Shown here: one piece after another, positions 42,474 through 50,795 of the stretch | How positions within the stretch are numbered: position 1 is the first letter of the stretch | How the letters are laid out: each line of letters starts with the position of its first letter | NCBI RefSeq assembly: GCF_000425065.1 | Contig: NZ_AULB01000018.1 | Coordinates: 62,001 to 126,000, forward strand | Direction: 5' to 3' | DNA: 64,000 nt | Source: Actinomadura rifamycini DSM 43936 | GTDB lineage: Bacteria > Actinomycetota > Actinomycetes > Streptosporangiales > Streptosporangiaceae | Translations under genes and position numbers: made by a program | The notes under the pieces: generated by a model | Seen by the model: only the letters and a program-made list of their open reading frames with translations | Databases searched by the model: none | Told to the model about the DNA's origin: nothing

Positions 42474-43310
42474 ATGGAACTCGTCCACTCGGGCAAGGTC
42501 AGGGACGTCTACGCCGACGGGGACGAACTGATCCTCGTCGCGTCCGACCGGGTCAGCGTGTACGACGTGGTGCTGCCGACGACCGTCCCCGACAAGGGCA
42601 AGATCCTCACGCAGCTGTCGCTGTGGTGGTTCGAGCAGCTCGGCGACATCATCCCGAACCACGTCGTGTCCGCGACGGACGTGCCGGACGAGTGGGAGGG
42701 CCGGGCGATCCGGTGCCGCCGGCTGTCGATGCTGCCCGTCGAGTGGATCGCCCGCGGCTACCTCACCGGCCTCGGGCTGAAGCAGTACGAGAAGGACGGC
42801 GCGGTGTCCGGCATCGCGCTGCCGGACGGCCTCGTCGAGGCGTCGAAGCTCCCCGAGCCGATCTTCACCCCGACGACGAAGGCCGTCGAGGGGCACGACG
42901 AGTTCATCACGTTCGACGACGTCGTCGCGGAGATCGGCGCCGACACCGCCGAACGGCTCCGCGACGTCACGCTCGCCGTCTACCGGCGCGGCGCCGAACT
43001 GGCGCGGGAGCGCGGCATCATCATCGCCGACACCAAGCTCGAGTTCGGCCGCGCCGCCGACGGGACGCTCGTCCTCGGCGACGAGGTCCTCACGCCCGAC
43101 TCGTCCCGCTTCTGGCCCGCCGACTCCTACGAGCCGGGACGCGCGCAGCACTCCCTCGACAAGCAGTTCGTCCGCGACTGGAGCAGCACCCTCGACTGGG
43201 ACCGCACCCCGCCCGGCCCCGAGATCCCGCAGGACGTCGTCGACGCCACCCGCGCCCGCTACATCGACGTCTACGAACGCCTCACCGGCCGCTCCTGGAC
43301 GTCGTCCTAG
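42474..43310 (+). CDS. purC: SAICAR synthase (phosphoribosylaminoimidazole-succinocarboxamide synthase)
   Basis: A 278-residue enzyme of purine biosynthesis: it joins aspartate to CAIR using ATP. VHSGKVRDVYADGDELILVASDRVSVYDVVLPTTVPDKGKILTQLS contains the first SAICAR motif, and RLSMLPVEWIARGYLTG and IIIADTKLEFG are the others. Length and N-terminus are standard for actinobacterial PurC. It is alone here, away from other pur genes, and has an unusual structured leader. Its stop shares a CTAG overlap with the convergent membrane protein gene. Confidence 0.97.
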   Translation: MELVHSGKVRDVYADGDELILVASDRVSVYDVVLPTTVPDKGKILTQLSLWWFEQLGDIIPNHVVSATDVPDEWEGRAIRCRRLSMLPVEWIARGYLTGLGLKQYEKDGAVSGIALPDGLVEASKLPEPIFTPTTKAVEGHDEFITFDDVVAEIGADTAERLRDVTLAVYRRGAELARERGIIIADTKLEFGRAADGTLVLGDEVLTPDSSRFWPADSYEPGRAQHSLDKQFVRDWSSTLDWDRTPPGPEIPQDVVDATRARYIDVYERLTGRSWTSS

Positions 43311-44155
43311 CCGAGGAGCCGTCCCGCCCGGATCCGCTCGACCGCCTCCCGGCCCCCGAGTTCGGGCCGGTCGGCGGGGTGGTCGAGGTAGTGGCGGAGG
43401 GCGAGGAGCAGCAGGGCCGGATCGGCCCCGAACCGCCCGGCGTGGACGGTCGTCTCCGCGTCCCGGACGCCGAAGTACCGGTACTTCGCCCACGGCCACC
43501 ACCGGACGCGCAGGTGGGACGCGTCCAGGACCGTCAGGGCGATGAGCTTGTGCTCCTTGCCGCCCTCGCCGGACCGCTCGTAGGGGACGACGCCGTCGAT
43601 CTCCCGCCACGGCAGGCGCAGGGCCGTCCGGTGCATGCCGCTGCGGACGACCACCGCCTCGGGCGTGAGGAGGACGCCGCGGAACCCGAGCACCCCGACC
43701 AGGCAGCGCGGGCTCCAGGCGAGCAGCACGGCGCCGATCAGCAGCAGGATCGGGTCGCCGGCGACGGCGGGATCGGCCGTCCCGGACAGCGCGGCCGAGC
43801 CCGCTCCGAAGGCGGCGAGCATCAATGGCAGGGCGATCTGGTACGACCACCGCACGGGGAACACGACCCCCCGGTACCGTTCGCCGCCCGCCCTGCGGGT
43901 GGCGAGGGACACCGGCCCGCGGCGACGGCCGACCCCGAGCACCGCGGGGACGAGCAGCAGGCCCGCCCCGATGAGCGCGAAGGCGGCGCCCATCACCGGC
44001 TCGCCGTCCGGCACCCCCGCGACGCAGCCGAAGGCGACGAGCACCCCGCCGACGCTCGCGAAGCCCGCGAGCCTCGCCCGTCCGTGGCCGGGGCGCATCG
44101 ACCACTCCGGCGGCCAGGGCAGACCGGACGGGCTGAGCCGTTCGCCTTCGCTCAT
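43307..44155 (-). CDS. membrane protein with PH-like C-terminus (copy 2 of a tandem pair)
   Basis: A 282-residue protein beginning MSEGERLSPSGLPWPPEWS. Four hydrophobic helices (about 32-52, 56-74, 108-126 and 135-155) are followed by a soluble part with RGVLLTPEAVVVRSGMHRTALRLPWREIDGVVPYE, a PH/bPH2-like strand pattern. The C-terminus (TVHAGRFGADPALLLLALRHYLDHPADRPELGGREAVERIRAGRLLG) is nearly the same as in the gene at 44271, so the two are paralogues. The stop overlaps purC by 4 bp. Function unknown. Confidence 0.75.
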   Translation of the reverse strand: MSEGERLSPSGLPWPPEWSMRPGHGRARLAGFASVGGVLVAFGCVAGVPDGEPVMGAAFALIGAGLLLVPAVLGVGRRRGPVSLATRRAGGERYRGVVFPVRWSYQIALPLMLAAFGAGSAALSGTADPAVAGDPILLLIGAVLLAWSPRCLVGVLGFRGVLLTPEAVVVRSGMHRTALRLPWREIDGVVPYERSGEGGKEHKLIALTVLDASHLRVRWWPWAKYRYFGVRDAETTVHAGRFGADPALLLLALRHYLDHPADRPELGGREAVERIRAGRLLG

Positions 44156-44243
44156 GCGGGCGGCCTCTCGACGGGCCGGGCACCCGGGCGCACCGGCGAA
44201 CGGGCAGGGTCCACTTCCCGGCGCACGGTCGGGTGATCTTGCG
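44156..44243 (-). repeat. upstream region duplicated with the membrane-protein gene pair
   Basis: The minus-strand region before the gene at 44155 resembles that before the gene at 45104 (45105-45197). Shared blocks on the plus strand include CGGCCTCTCGACGGGCCGGG, ACTTCCCGGCGC and TCGGGTGATC. Promoter and coding sequence were therefore duplicated together. Confidence 0.6.
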
Positions 44244-44270
44244 GCGCCGCACCGTCCGCACCTGGACGCC

Positions 44271-45104
44271 CTAACCGGGGAACCGGCCCGCGCGGATCCG
44301 CTCGACCGCCTCCCGGGTGCCGAGTTCGCGCCGGTCGCCGGGGTGGTGGAGGTAGTGGCGGAGGGCGAGCAGCAGCAGAGCCGGGTCGACGCCGAACCGC
44401 CCCGCGTGGACCTCCACCCGGCCTTCCCCGAACGCCGCCCGCAGCCGGTCCCGGCGGTCGGTGCCGAAGACGTCCAGGTCGACGGGCACCAGGGCGAAGG
44501 CCGGGCCGCCCTGCGCCTCGTACACGATGACGTCCAGGACGTCCTCCCAGGCCAGCCGCTCGGAACGCCCGAACAGCGCGGTCCGGACGACGACGAGCCC
44601 CGGCGCCAGCACGACGCCCCGGAACCCGGTTCTGGCGGCGGCCGCGACGATGCCCGCGACGACGAGCACGGTTCCGATCGCCAGCATGACCGGGTCCGCG
44701 CCGACCGCCGGGTCCGGGGAGAGGAACATCCCGAGCGCGCCCGCCCCGAAGAGCACGGCGGCCGTCGCCGTGGCCGGACGGACCTCGCGCCGGACGGGGA
44801 AGGCCGCACCGGAGACCCGCTCGTCGCCGTCCTCCAGGACCGCGACGAAGACCGCCGACCGGTCAGTTCCGACCCGCACCACGAACGAAACGAGCAGCAC
44901 CCCGACGCCGAGAGGCACGAACGCCCACGCCATATGGGCGTCCTCGGGTGCCGTTGGCCACGCCGCGAACAGGCCCGCGAAGACGAGCAGCACGACCCCG
45001 ACCGCGGCGAAGACCGCGCTGCGCGTCCGTCCGTGCCTGCGGATCCCGGACCACTCCCGCGGCCAGGGCAGACCGGTCGGGCTGAGCCGTTCGCGTTCGC
45101 GCAT
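44271..45104 (-). CDS. membrane protein with PH-like C-terminus (copy 1 of a tandem pair)
   Basis: A 277-residue paralogue of the next gene. It begins MRERERLSPTGLPWPREWS and has four hydrophobic helices and the soluble part RGVVLAPGLVVVRTALFGRSERLAWEDVLDVIVYE. The C-terminal VHAGRFGVDPALLLLALRHYLHHPGDRRELGTREAVERIRAGRFPG is almost identical to the partner, while the middle has diverged. Both copies keep their own upstream region. Function unknown; DUF/PH-like assignment rests on strand pattern only. Confidence 0.75.
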   Translation of the reverse strand: MRERERLSPTGLPWPREWSGIRRHGRTRSAVFAAVGVVLLVFAGLFAAWPTAPEDAHMAWAFVPLGVGVLLVSFVVRVGTDRSAVFVAVLEDGDERVSGAAFPVRREVRPATATAAVLFGAGALGMFLSPDPAVGADPVMLAIGTVLVVAGIVAAAARTGFRGVVLAPGLVVVRTALFGRSERLAWEDVLDVIVYEAQGGPAFALVPVDLDVFGTDRRDRLRAAFGEGRVEVHAGRFGVDPALLLLALRHYLHHPGDRRELGTREAVERIRAGRFPG

Positions 45105-45236
45105 GCCTGCGGCCTCTCGACGGGCCGGGCGCGGGGGCGCACCGGCCGACGGGTGTCGATGTGCCGACCAGACTTCCCGGCGCGCCAGTCGGGTGATCGT
45201 ACGGCGTGACGGCGCCGTCGTGCACGTTCTGTCCGG

Positions 45237-45755
45237 TTACGGTCGTCCGTCGGCGGGGCGTTTGCGGGGGGCGGCGGAGCGGGGCGGGCGGGCGCGCATG
45301 TGGTCGCGGACGCGGGTCATGATGTCGCCGAGCCGGTGCAGGTCGTCGCGGGTGAGCGGGTCGAACAGCAGGCCGCGGACGCCCTCGATGTGGCCCGGCA
45401 TCACGCGGTCGACGAGGGCGCGGCCGTCCGCGGTGATGGTGACGAGCGTGGCGCGCTCGTCGTCGGGGCTGGGGCCGCGGGCGACGAGTCCGGCCTTCTC
45501 CAGCAGGCCCGCCTGGTAGGTGAGGCCGCTGCGGCTGTAGACGACGCCGTCCGCGAGGTCGGTCATGGACAGGCCGCCGTCGGCGGCGGCGAGGCGGGCC
45601 AAGAGCTGGAACTGCACGTAGCTGAGGTCGCCCTCGGCGCGGAGCTGCCGCTGGACCTGGTGCTGGAGCAGGCTGACGGCCTCCATGAGCGCGAAGTAGG
45701 TCCCAAGCTCCTGCGGGTCGAGCGGCTGGACGGGGCCGGGATCGGGGTCGGTCAC
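45237..45755 (-). CDS. MarR family transcriptional regulator
   Basis: A 172-residue winged-helix regulator. LSYVQFQLLARLAAADGGLSMTDLADGVVYSRSGLTYQAGLLEKAGLVARGPSPDDERATLVTITADG is the MarR DNA-binding core. The long in-frame reading upstream translates the operators and is not protein; I chose the GTG at 45755. Three palindromic sites lie between it and the divergent oxidoreductase gene, so it most likely represses both itself and that gene. Confidence 0.85.
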   Translation of the reverse strand: MTDPDPGPVQPLDPQELGTYFALMEAVSLLQHQVQRQLRAEGDLSYVQFQLLARLAAADGGLSMTDLADGVVYSRSGLTYQAGLLEKAGLVARGPSPDDERATLVTITADGRALVDRVMPGHIEGVRGLLFDPLTRDDLHRLGDIMTRVRDHMRARPPRSAAPRKRPADGRP

Positions 45756-45768
45756 CCCTCCACCGTAT

Positions 45769-45870
45769 CGCTGCGAATTCGAAGCAATGTGACCGGCGTC
45801 ACACCCGGACGCGGGATTGCTTCGGATTCGAAGCACGTTGGACGCCGGTACATGCTTCGAATCCGAAGCA
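45769..45870. promoter_or_regulatory. three palindromic MarR operators
   Basis: TGCTTCGGATTCGAAGCA (45818-45835) and TGCTTCGAATCCGAAGCA (45853-45870) are exact reverse complements of one another, each an 18-bp near-perfect palindrome; centres are 35 bp apart. A third, degenerate copy (45769-45786, two mismatches) lies next to the MarR start. They fill the intergenic region between MarR and the oxidoreductase. Confidence 0.75.
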
Positions 45871-45889
45871 GTTGAGCGAAGGAGAGACC

Positions 45890-46816
45890 ATGAAGGCAGT
45901 GCGTTACCACTCCCACGGCGGCAGCGACGTCCTGGCGGTCGAGGACGTCGAGCGGCCGGCGGCGGGCGCGGGGCAGGTCGTGGTGCGGGTCGCCGGGACC
46001 GCTTTCAACCCGCTGGACGTCCCGGTCCGCATGGGGATCATGGGCGAGGTGTTCCCGGTCGCGCTCCCGCACATCCCGAACTTCGACGTGTCGGGCGTCG
46101 TCGCCGAGGTCGGGGACGGCGCCGGCGGCTGGGCGGTCGGGGACGCGGTGGTGGCGTTCCTGCCGGTGACCGCGCCGGGCGCGGCGGCCGAGTACGTCGC
46201 CGTCCCCGCGGACGTCCTGGCCGCGGCGCCGCGCACGGTCGAGACGGCCGACGCGGCGGCGCTGCCGTCGTCGGGGCTGACCGCCTGGCAGGCGCTGTTC
46301 GAGCACGCCGGGCTGGAGGCGGGACGGTCGGTCCTGGTCAACGGCGCGGGCGGGGCGGTCGGCGGGTACGTCGTCCAGCTCGCGGTACGGGCGGGCGCGC
46401 GCGTCACCGCGACCGCGAGCGCGCGCAGCGAGGCCCGTGTGCGCGCGCACGGCGCGGAACGCGTCATCGACTACACCGCCACGCCCCTCCCCGACGCGGT
46501 GGACGGCGAACGGTTCGACGTGGTGCTGAACCTCGTGCGGAACGAGCCCGAGGACGTCGCGCGGCTCCTGGATCTGGTCGCCGACGGCGGGATCTTCGTC
46601 AGCACCACCACCCCCGCGCCCGACGGGACCGGCGTCCGGACGGCGCAGGTGTTCGCGCGCAGCGACGCCGCGCAGCTCGCCGGGCTCGTCGCGCGGGTCG
46701 ACGCGGGCGAGCTGACGATCGACGTCGGCGAGCGGCGCCCGCTGGCCGACCTCGCGGCCGTCCACGACGCGGCCGTCGCGGGGCGGCTGCCGGGGAAGGT
46801 CGTGCTGGTGCCGTGA
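45890..46816 (+). CDS. NADP-dependent quinone oxidoreductase-like (MDR superfamily, zinc-free)
   Basis: A 308-residue medium-chain reductase. MKAVRYHSHGGSDVLAVEDVERP is the typical N-terminus, and VLVNGAGGAVGGYVVQLA the NADP-binding Rossmann motif. The Cys and His residues of zinc alcohol dehydrogenases are absent, so it is a quinone or enone reductase. The ATG at 45890 has AAGGAG upstream. It is divergent from the MarR gene and controlled by the palindromes between them. A terminator follows. Confidence 0.9.
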   Translation: MKAVRYHSHGGSDVLAVEDVERPAAGAGQVVVRVAGTAFNPLDVPVRMGIMGEVFPVALPHIPNFDVSGVVAEVGDGAGGWAVGDAVVAFLPVTAPGAAAEYVAVPADVLAAAPRTVETADAAALPSSGLTAWQALFEHAGLEAGRSVLVNGAGGAVGGYVVQLAVRAGARVTATASARSEARVRAHGAERVIDYTATPLPDAVDGERFDVVLNLVRNEPEDVARLLDLVADGGIFVSTTTPAPDGTGVRTAQVFARSDAAQLAGLVARVDAGELTIDVGERRPLADLAAVHDAAVAGRLPGKVVLVP

Positions 46817-46823
46817 GCGGGGC

Positions 46824-46850
46824 GGCCCCGTTCCCGGCGGGAACGGGGCC
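46824..46850. terminator. bidirectional terminator hairpin
   Basis: Perfect 12-bp arms (GGCCCCGTTCCC and its complement) with a 3-nt loop lie between the converging stops of the quinone reductase (46816) and the epoxide hydrolase (46865). Confidence 0.8.
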
Positions 46851-46864
46851 GGTCCGGGCGGTGG

Positions 46865-47959
46865 TCAGCGGACGAGCGCGAAGAACTTCCGCAGGTCGGC
46901 GGCCACGGCGTCCGGGCGCTCCATCGCGATGAAGTGGTGGCCGCCCGGGTTGCCCTCCGGCCAGTGGACGATCGTGTTGGTGCGCTCGGCGAGCCGGCGG
47001 ATGCTGGGCGGGTCGCCGCTGTAGACGCCGGTCGGGACGAGGTTTTGCCCCTCGGGCCACCCCGACTCGGACGTTCCGTAGAACGGCCACGCGGCCGTCC
47101 CGAACGACCGCGTGAACCAGTACAGGCTGACGTTGGCGAGGATCAGGTCGCGGTCGAGCGCCTTGTCGGCCGGGACGTCCGTGACGTTGAAGTCCTCGAA
47201 CTTCTGCATCATCCAGGCCAGCGCCGCCGCCGGGGAGTCGTCCCACCCGTACGCGAACGTCTGCGGCGCGGCACGCTGGATCGCGTGGTGGTCGACGCCG
47301 CCGGTCGACCACTGCTGCATCATCTCGTAGTGGGCGCGCTCGTCGGGCGTCATGTCCGGGACGTCCTTCTCGGTGGGGAAGCCGAGGCCGGCGATGACGT
47401 ACACGCCGGCGACGTGCTCCGGCGCGGCCTTCGCGACCTCCGGCGCGACGTAGGCGCCGAGGTCGCCGCCCTCCACCCCGTACCGGTCGTAGCCGAGGCG
47501 GCGCATCAGCTCCGCCCACATGCGGCCGACGCGCGCCACGCCGAAGCCGGTGTCGCGGGGCGCCGCCGAGAACCCGTAGCCCGGGACGGACGGGACGACG
47601 ACGTGGAAGTCCGGCAGGTGCCCGATCAGGTCGACGAACTCGACGAACGAGTTCGGCCAGCCGTGCGTCAGCAGCAGCGGCAGGGCGTCCGGATCGGCCG
47701 ACCGGACGTGCAGGAAGTGCACGTCGTGCCCGTCGATCTCGGTCATGAACTGCGGGAACCCGTTGAAGCGGGCCTCCTGGGCGCGCCAGTCGAACCCGGT
47801 GCGCCAGTACTCGGCCAGCTCCTCCAGGTAGGCGACCGGGACGCCGCGGCTCCCCCCCTCGCCCGGGAGCTGCCGGGGCCACCGGGTGCGCGCGAGCCGC
47901 TCGTTCAGGTCGTCCAGGTCGGCCTGCGGGACGTCGATGCGGAACGGCCGAACGGTCAT
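46865..47959 (-). CDS. epoxide hydrolase (EHN-domain, alpha/beta-hydrolase)
   Basis: A 364-residue enzyme. The N-terminal EHN domain (FRIDVPQADLDDLNERLARTRWP ... YLEELAEYWRTGFDWRAQEARFNGFPQF) is diagnostic of microsomal-type epoxide hydrolases. HGWPNSFVEF is the oxyanion region. The nucleophile position reads EGGDLGAYVAP, with Asp, and GGHHFIAMERPD near the end carries the likely catalytic His. It opens epoxides to diols. The ATG at 47959 has GAGGAGG upstream. It is divergent from a WYL regulator. Confidence 0.9.
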   Translation of the reverse strand: MTVRPFRIDVPQADLDDLNERLARTRWPRQLPGEGGSRGVPVAYLEELAEYWRTGFDWRAQEARFNGFPQFMTEIDGHDVHFLHVRSADPDALPLLLTHGWPNSFVEFVDLIGHLPDFHVVVPSVPGYGFSAAPRDTGFGVARVGRMWAELMRRLGYDRYGVEGGDLGAYVAPEVAKAAPEHVAGVYVIAGLGFPTEKDVPDMTPDERAHYEMMQQWSTGGVDHHAIQRAAPQTFAYGWDDSPAAALAWMMQKFEDFNVTDVPADKALDRDLILANVSLYWFTRSFGTAAWPFYGTSESGWPEGQNLVPTGVYSGDPPSIRRLAERTNTIVHWPEGNPGGHHFIAMERPDAVAADLRKFFALVR

Positions 47960-48040
47960 GTGTCCTCCTCGGTGCTGATGGCCCAAGGTAGAGTCGGTTT
48001 AGGTCAACTCCTGGCCTCAACCCCACGGATGCCGGAGACC

Positions 48041-49000
48041 ATGACGGACACCCCCGGGCGGCTCCTCACCCTGCTGTCGCTGCTCCAGACGCCGCGCGAA
48101 TGGCCCGGCGGCGAACTCGCCGACCGGCTCGGCGTCAGCCCCCGCACGGTCCGCCGCGACATCGACCGGCTCCGCGGCCTCGGCTACCCCATCGAGGGCA
48201 CCACCGGCCCCGACGGCGGGTACCGGCTCGTCGCCGGGACCGCCATGCCGCCGCTGCTGCTCGACGACGAGGAGTCCGTCGCGATCGCCGTCAGCCTGCG
48301 CACCGCCGCCTCGAACGCGGTGGACGGCATCGGCGACGCGTCCGTCCGGGCCCTCGCCAAGCTGGAGCAGGTGCTCCCCGCGCGGCTGCGGCGGCGGGTC
48401 GCCGTGCTGAACGCCGCGACCGTCGCGATGCCGCACCCCGGCGGCGGGTCCCGCGTCGACCCTGACGTCCTCGCCGCCGCCGCGGCCGCCATCGCCAACC
48501 GGGAGGCGCTGCGGTTCGCGTACGTGAAGGCCGACGGCGCCGCAGGCCGCCGGAAGGCCGAACCGTACCGGCTGGTCGCCGCGGGCCGCCGCTGGTACCT
48601 GCTCGCCCGCGACACCGAGCGCGACGACTGGCGGATCTTCCGCGCCGACCGGATCCGGGACCCCCGCCCCACCGGGCAGCGGTTCGCGCCCCGCGAGATC
48701 CCCGGCGGGGACGCCGTCGCGTTCGTCACCGACCGGATGTACGCGCTCGCGCCCGTCCACACCGCGACGGTCACCCTGCGGGCCCCCGCGGAGGAGGTCC
48801 GGGTCGGGCTCGGCGCCGACCCCGCCGACGTCACCCCCCTCGACGAGCGGACCTGCCGCCTCGACACCTACGCCGACACCCTGCCGTGGCTCGCCGCCCG
48901 GCTGCTCATGCTCGGCTGCGACTTCACCGTCCACGGCCCGCCCGAACTCGTCGAGCACCTGCGCGAACTGGGCGGCCGCGCCACCCGCGCCGCCGGATGA
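48041..49000 (+). CDS. YafY-type WYL-domain transcriptional regulator
   Basis: A 319-residue regulator. HTH-11 domain: RLLTLLSLLQTPREWPGGELADRLGVSPRTVRRDIDRLRGLGYPIEGTTGPDGGYRL. The WYL domain (about 140-230) has EPYRLVAAGRRWYLLARD and DWRIFRADRI, which should bind a ligand or nucleic acid. I chose the ATG at 48041, with GGAG upstream. It is divergent from the epoxide hydrolase gene, which it probably controls. A perfect terminator palindrome follows. Confidence 0.9.
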   Translation: MTDTPGRLLTLLSLLQTPREWPGGELADRLGVSPRTVRRDIDRLRGLGYPIEGTTGPDGGYRLVAGTAMPPLLLDDEESVAIAVSLRTAASNAVDGIGDASVRALAKLEQVLPARLRRRVAVLNAATVAMPHPGGGSRVDPDVLAAAAAAIANREALRFAYVKADGAAGRRKAEPYRLVAAGRRWYLLARDTERDDWRIFRADRIRDPRPTGQRFAPREIPGGDAVAFVTDRMYALAPVHTATVTLRAPAEEVRVGLGADPADVTPLDERTCRLDTYADTLPWLAARLLMLGCDFTVHGPPELVEHLRELGGRATRAAG

Positions 49001-49003
49001 CGA

Positions 49004-49029
49004 GCCGGGGTGCGGGCCCGCACCCCGGC
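49004..49029. terminator. perfect 26-bp palindromic terminator
   Basis: GCCGGGGTGCGGG and its exact complement lie between the converging stops of the WYL regulator (49000) and the chitinase (49040). Confidence 0.75.
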
Positions 49030-49039
49030 CCGTCCCGCG

Positions 49040-50287
49040 TCAGCGTCCCTGCAGGGAGCGGACGTTGTCGCCGAACGTCCAGCCCTTCGACCCGTCCCAG
49101 TTCAGCGACCAGGTCATCAGGCCCTTCAGCCGCCCGCCGTAGTGGTTCCACGCCTGCGCGACCAGGCCCGGCGGCAGGTGCCCGCCGCCCGCGCCGGGCT
49201 GCGCGGGCAGCCCCGGCACCTGCCGGTCGTACGGCACCCGGATCGTCGTGCCCTGGACGACCAGCCCGGCGTCCAGGCAGTCGGTCTGCTTCACGAACCC
49301 CTCGACCGTCCCGGCGGAGTACGAGTCACCGGAACACCCGTACATGGAGCCGTTGTAGTACTGCATGTTCAGCCACCACAACCGGCCGTTGTCGGCGTAC
49401 TTCTTGACGATCGGCAGGTACGCGCCCCAGATCGACCCGTAGGTGACGCTGCCGCCGGTCACGTACGCGGTCTCCGGCGCCATCGTCAGCCCGAAGCCCG
49501 CCGGCATCCGCGCGAGCACCCCGTCGATGATGTGCACCAGGTTCGCCTGCGACGCCGACAGGGTGCCGATGTCGCCGCTCCCCGTCAGCCCCGTCTCGAT
49601 GTCGATGTCGATCCCGTCGAAGTTGTACCGCCGCAGGATCGGCACGATCGTCTCGACGAACCGGTCGGCGACGGCCCGCGACGACAGGTCGATGCCCGCC
49701 GCCGCCCCGCCGATCGACATCAGCAGCGTGAGCCCCGCCTCCTTCGCGGCGCACATCTCCGCGGGCGTCGCGACCCTGACCGTCGCGTCCATCCCGTCCT
49801 CCCACAGGACGGTGCCGTCCGAGCGGATCACCGGGAACGCCATGTTCACCACGTTGTACCCGTGCCGCCCGATCTCCGGGTCGGTGATCGGCGTCCAGCC
49901 GAACGGCGGATGCACGCCGTTGGCCGCGCCGTCCCAGTTCTCCCAGTACCCCTGGAGCACCTTCCCGGACGGCTTGCCCGCCAGGGCGCAGTCGTCCTCC
50001 TCACCGGTCGGCGGCGTCCCCTCGCAGGCGCCGATGTCGCGCCACAGGGTCGGTGTGGACGCCGGACTCCAACCGGCGCCCGGGTACGCGGTGTGCGACG
50101 AGACGGCCTCGTACCCGCGCCCCTCAAAGGACACCTTGGTACCGGCCGTGTACGCATTGCCTTCGGCCCACGCGGGATACGTGCACGCGGTCAAGGGCGC
50201 GGCGGACGCGCGGAGCGGGAACGCCACCACGGCCAGTGCGAGGACGAGCGCGGCGAGCACGGGCCACGGACATGTTCGGGACTTCAT
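49040..50287 (-). CDS. secreted GH18 chitinase with N-terminal carbohydrate-binding module
   Basis: A 415-residue exported chitinase. A signal peptide (1-30, ending ASA-A) is followed by a CBM5/12-like module (about 33-88: YPAWAEGNAYTAGTKVSFEGRGYEA ... LWRDIGAC) and a short linker. The GH18 barrel (about 105-415) has the catalytic DxxDxDxE motif FDGIDIDIE with acid Glu231, and MQYYN plus MTWSLNWD near the end. It hydrolyses chitin outside the cell. The ATG at 50287 has GAGGAG upstream. No dedicated regulator gene is adjacent; a palindrome lies in the leader. Confidence 0.95.
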   Translation of the reverse strand: MKSRTCPWPVLAALVLALAVVAFPLRASAAPLTACTYPAWAEGNAYTAGTKVSFEGRGYEAVSSHTAYPGAGWSPASTPTLWRDIGACEGTPPTGEEDDCALAGKPSGKVLQGYWENWDGAANGVHPPFGWTPITDPEIGRHGYNVVNMAFPVIRSDGTVLWEDGMDATVRVATPAEMCAAKEAGLTLLMSIGGAAAGIDLSSRAVADRFVETIVPILRRYNFDGIDIDIETGLTGSGDIGTLSASQANLVHIIDGVLARMPAGFGLTMAPETAYVTGGSVTYGSIWGAYLPIVKKYADNGRLWWLNMQYYNGSMYGCSGDSYSAGTVEGFVKQTDCLDAGLVVQGTTIRVPYDRQVPGLPAQPGAGGGHLPPGLVAQAWNHYGGRLKGLMTWSLNWDGSKGWTFGDNVRSLQGR

Positions 50288-50336
50288 CGGGCTCCTCGGC
50301 AGACGGGAATACTGAGGAGCCGGCACAGAGCCACGC

Positions 50337-50354
50337 GGTCCCGCGTGCGGGACC
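50337..50354. promoter_or_regulatory. palindrome upstream of the chitinase gene
   Basis: GGTCCCGC and GCGGGACC are perfect 8-bp arms with a 2-bp centre, 50 bp before the chitinase ATG. It could be an operator for sugar-responsive control. It does not match the DasR consensus (AGTGGTCTAGACCACT) apart from the outer GGTC/GACC. Confidence 0.4.
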
Positions 50355-50429
50355 CTCCCAGGCGCAAGGCGCACTGCCGGCCGGGACGCCACCGCCACGG
50401 TAACCCGCCGCGCCCGCCCCGGAAAGGCC

Positions 50430-50795
50430 CTACCTGTCCGCCATGTGCTCGGCGATCCGGTCGGTCTCCGCCGCCAGCCGGTCCCGCACCTCCGTCAGCG
50501 CCCGGATCCGCTCGTTCAGCGCCCCCAGCCGCTCGGAGTAGATCCGCAGCAGATCGACGCACTCCCCCGACGGCGGCTCGCCACGCCCCAGGCAGCCGAC
50601 GAACATCGCGACGTCGTCCGTGTTCAACCCGAGCCGCAGCAGCCGCGCGATCTCGCGCACCAGCCCGACGCTCTCCGGCCCGTACACCCGGTACCCGTTG
50701 TGGTCCCGGTCCGCATGCACGAGCCCCTGCTCCTCGTAGTACCGCACCGCCCGGGTCGACACCCCCGCGCACCGCGCCACCTCACCGATCCGCAT
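50430..50795 (-). CDS. MerR family transcriptional regulator
   Basis: A 121-residue regulator. MRIGEVARCAGVSTRAVRYYEEQGLVHADRDHNGYRVYGPESVGLVREIARLL is the canonical MerR DNA-binding domain. A coiled coil (about 80-115) follows for dimerisation. One Cys near 76 is not part of a clear metal site, so the inducer is more likely an organic compound. The ATG has GGGAGG upstream and overlaps the MFS gene by 14 bp, so both are one operon. Confidence 0.9.
   Translation of the reverse strand: MRIGEVARCAGVSTRAVRYYEEQGLVHADRDHNGYRVYGPESVGLVREIARLLRLGLNTDDVAMFVGCLGRGEPPSGECVDLLRIYSERLGALNERIRALTEVRDRLAAETDRIAEHMADR

Noticed and set aside
45769..45870. N-terminal extensions (MLRIRS...) of the MarR and oxidoreductase frames
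   Set aside because: They are translations of the palindromic operators, not protein; later starts have better signals.
46934..48040. Long N-terminal extension of the WYL regulator frame
   Set aside because: It is antisense to the epoxide hydrolase gene; the regulator starts at 48041.
50337..50354. DasR box upstream of the chitinase
   Set aside because: Only the outer GGTC and GACC fit the known consensus; the centre differs and the palindrome is longer, so it is listed as an unidentified operator.
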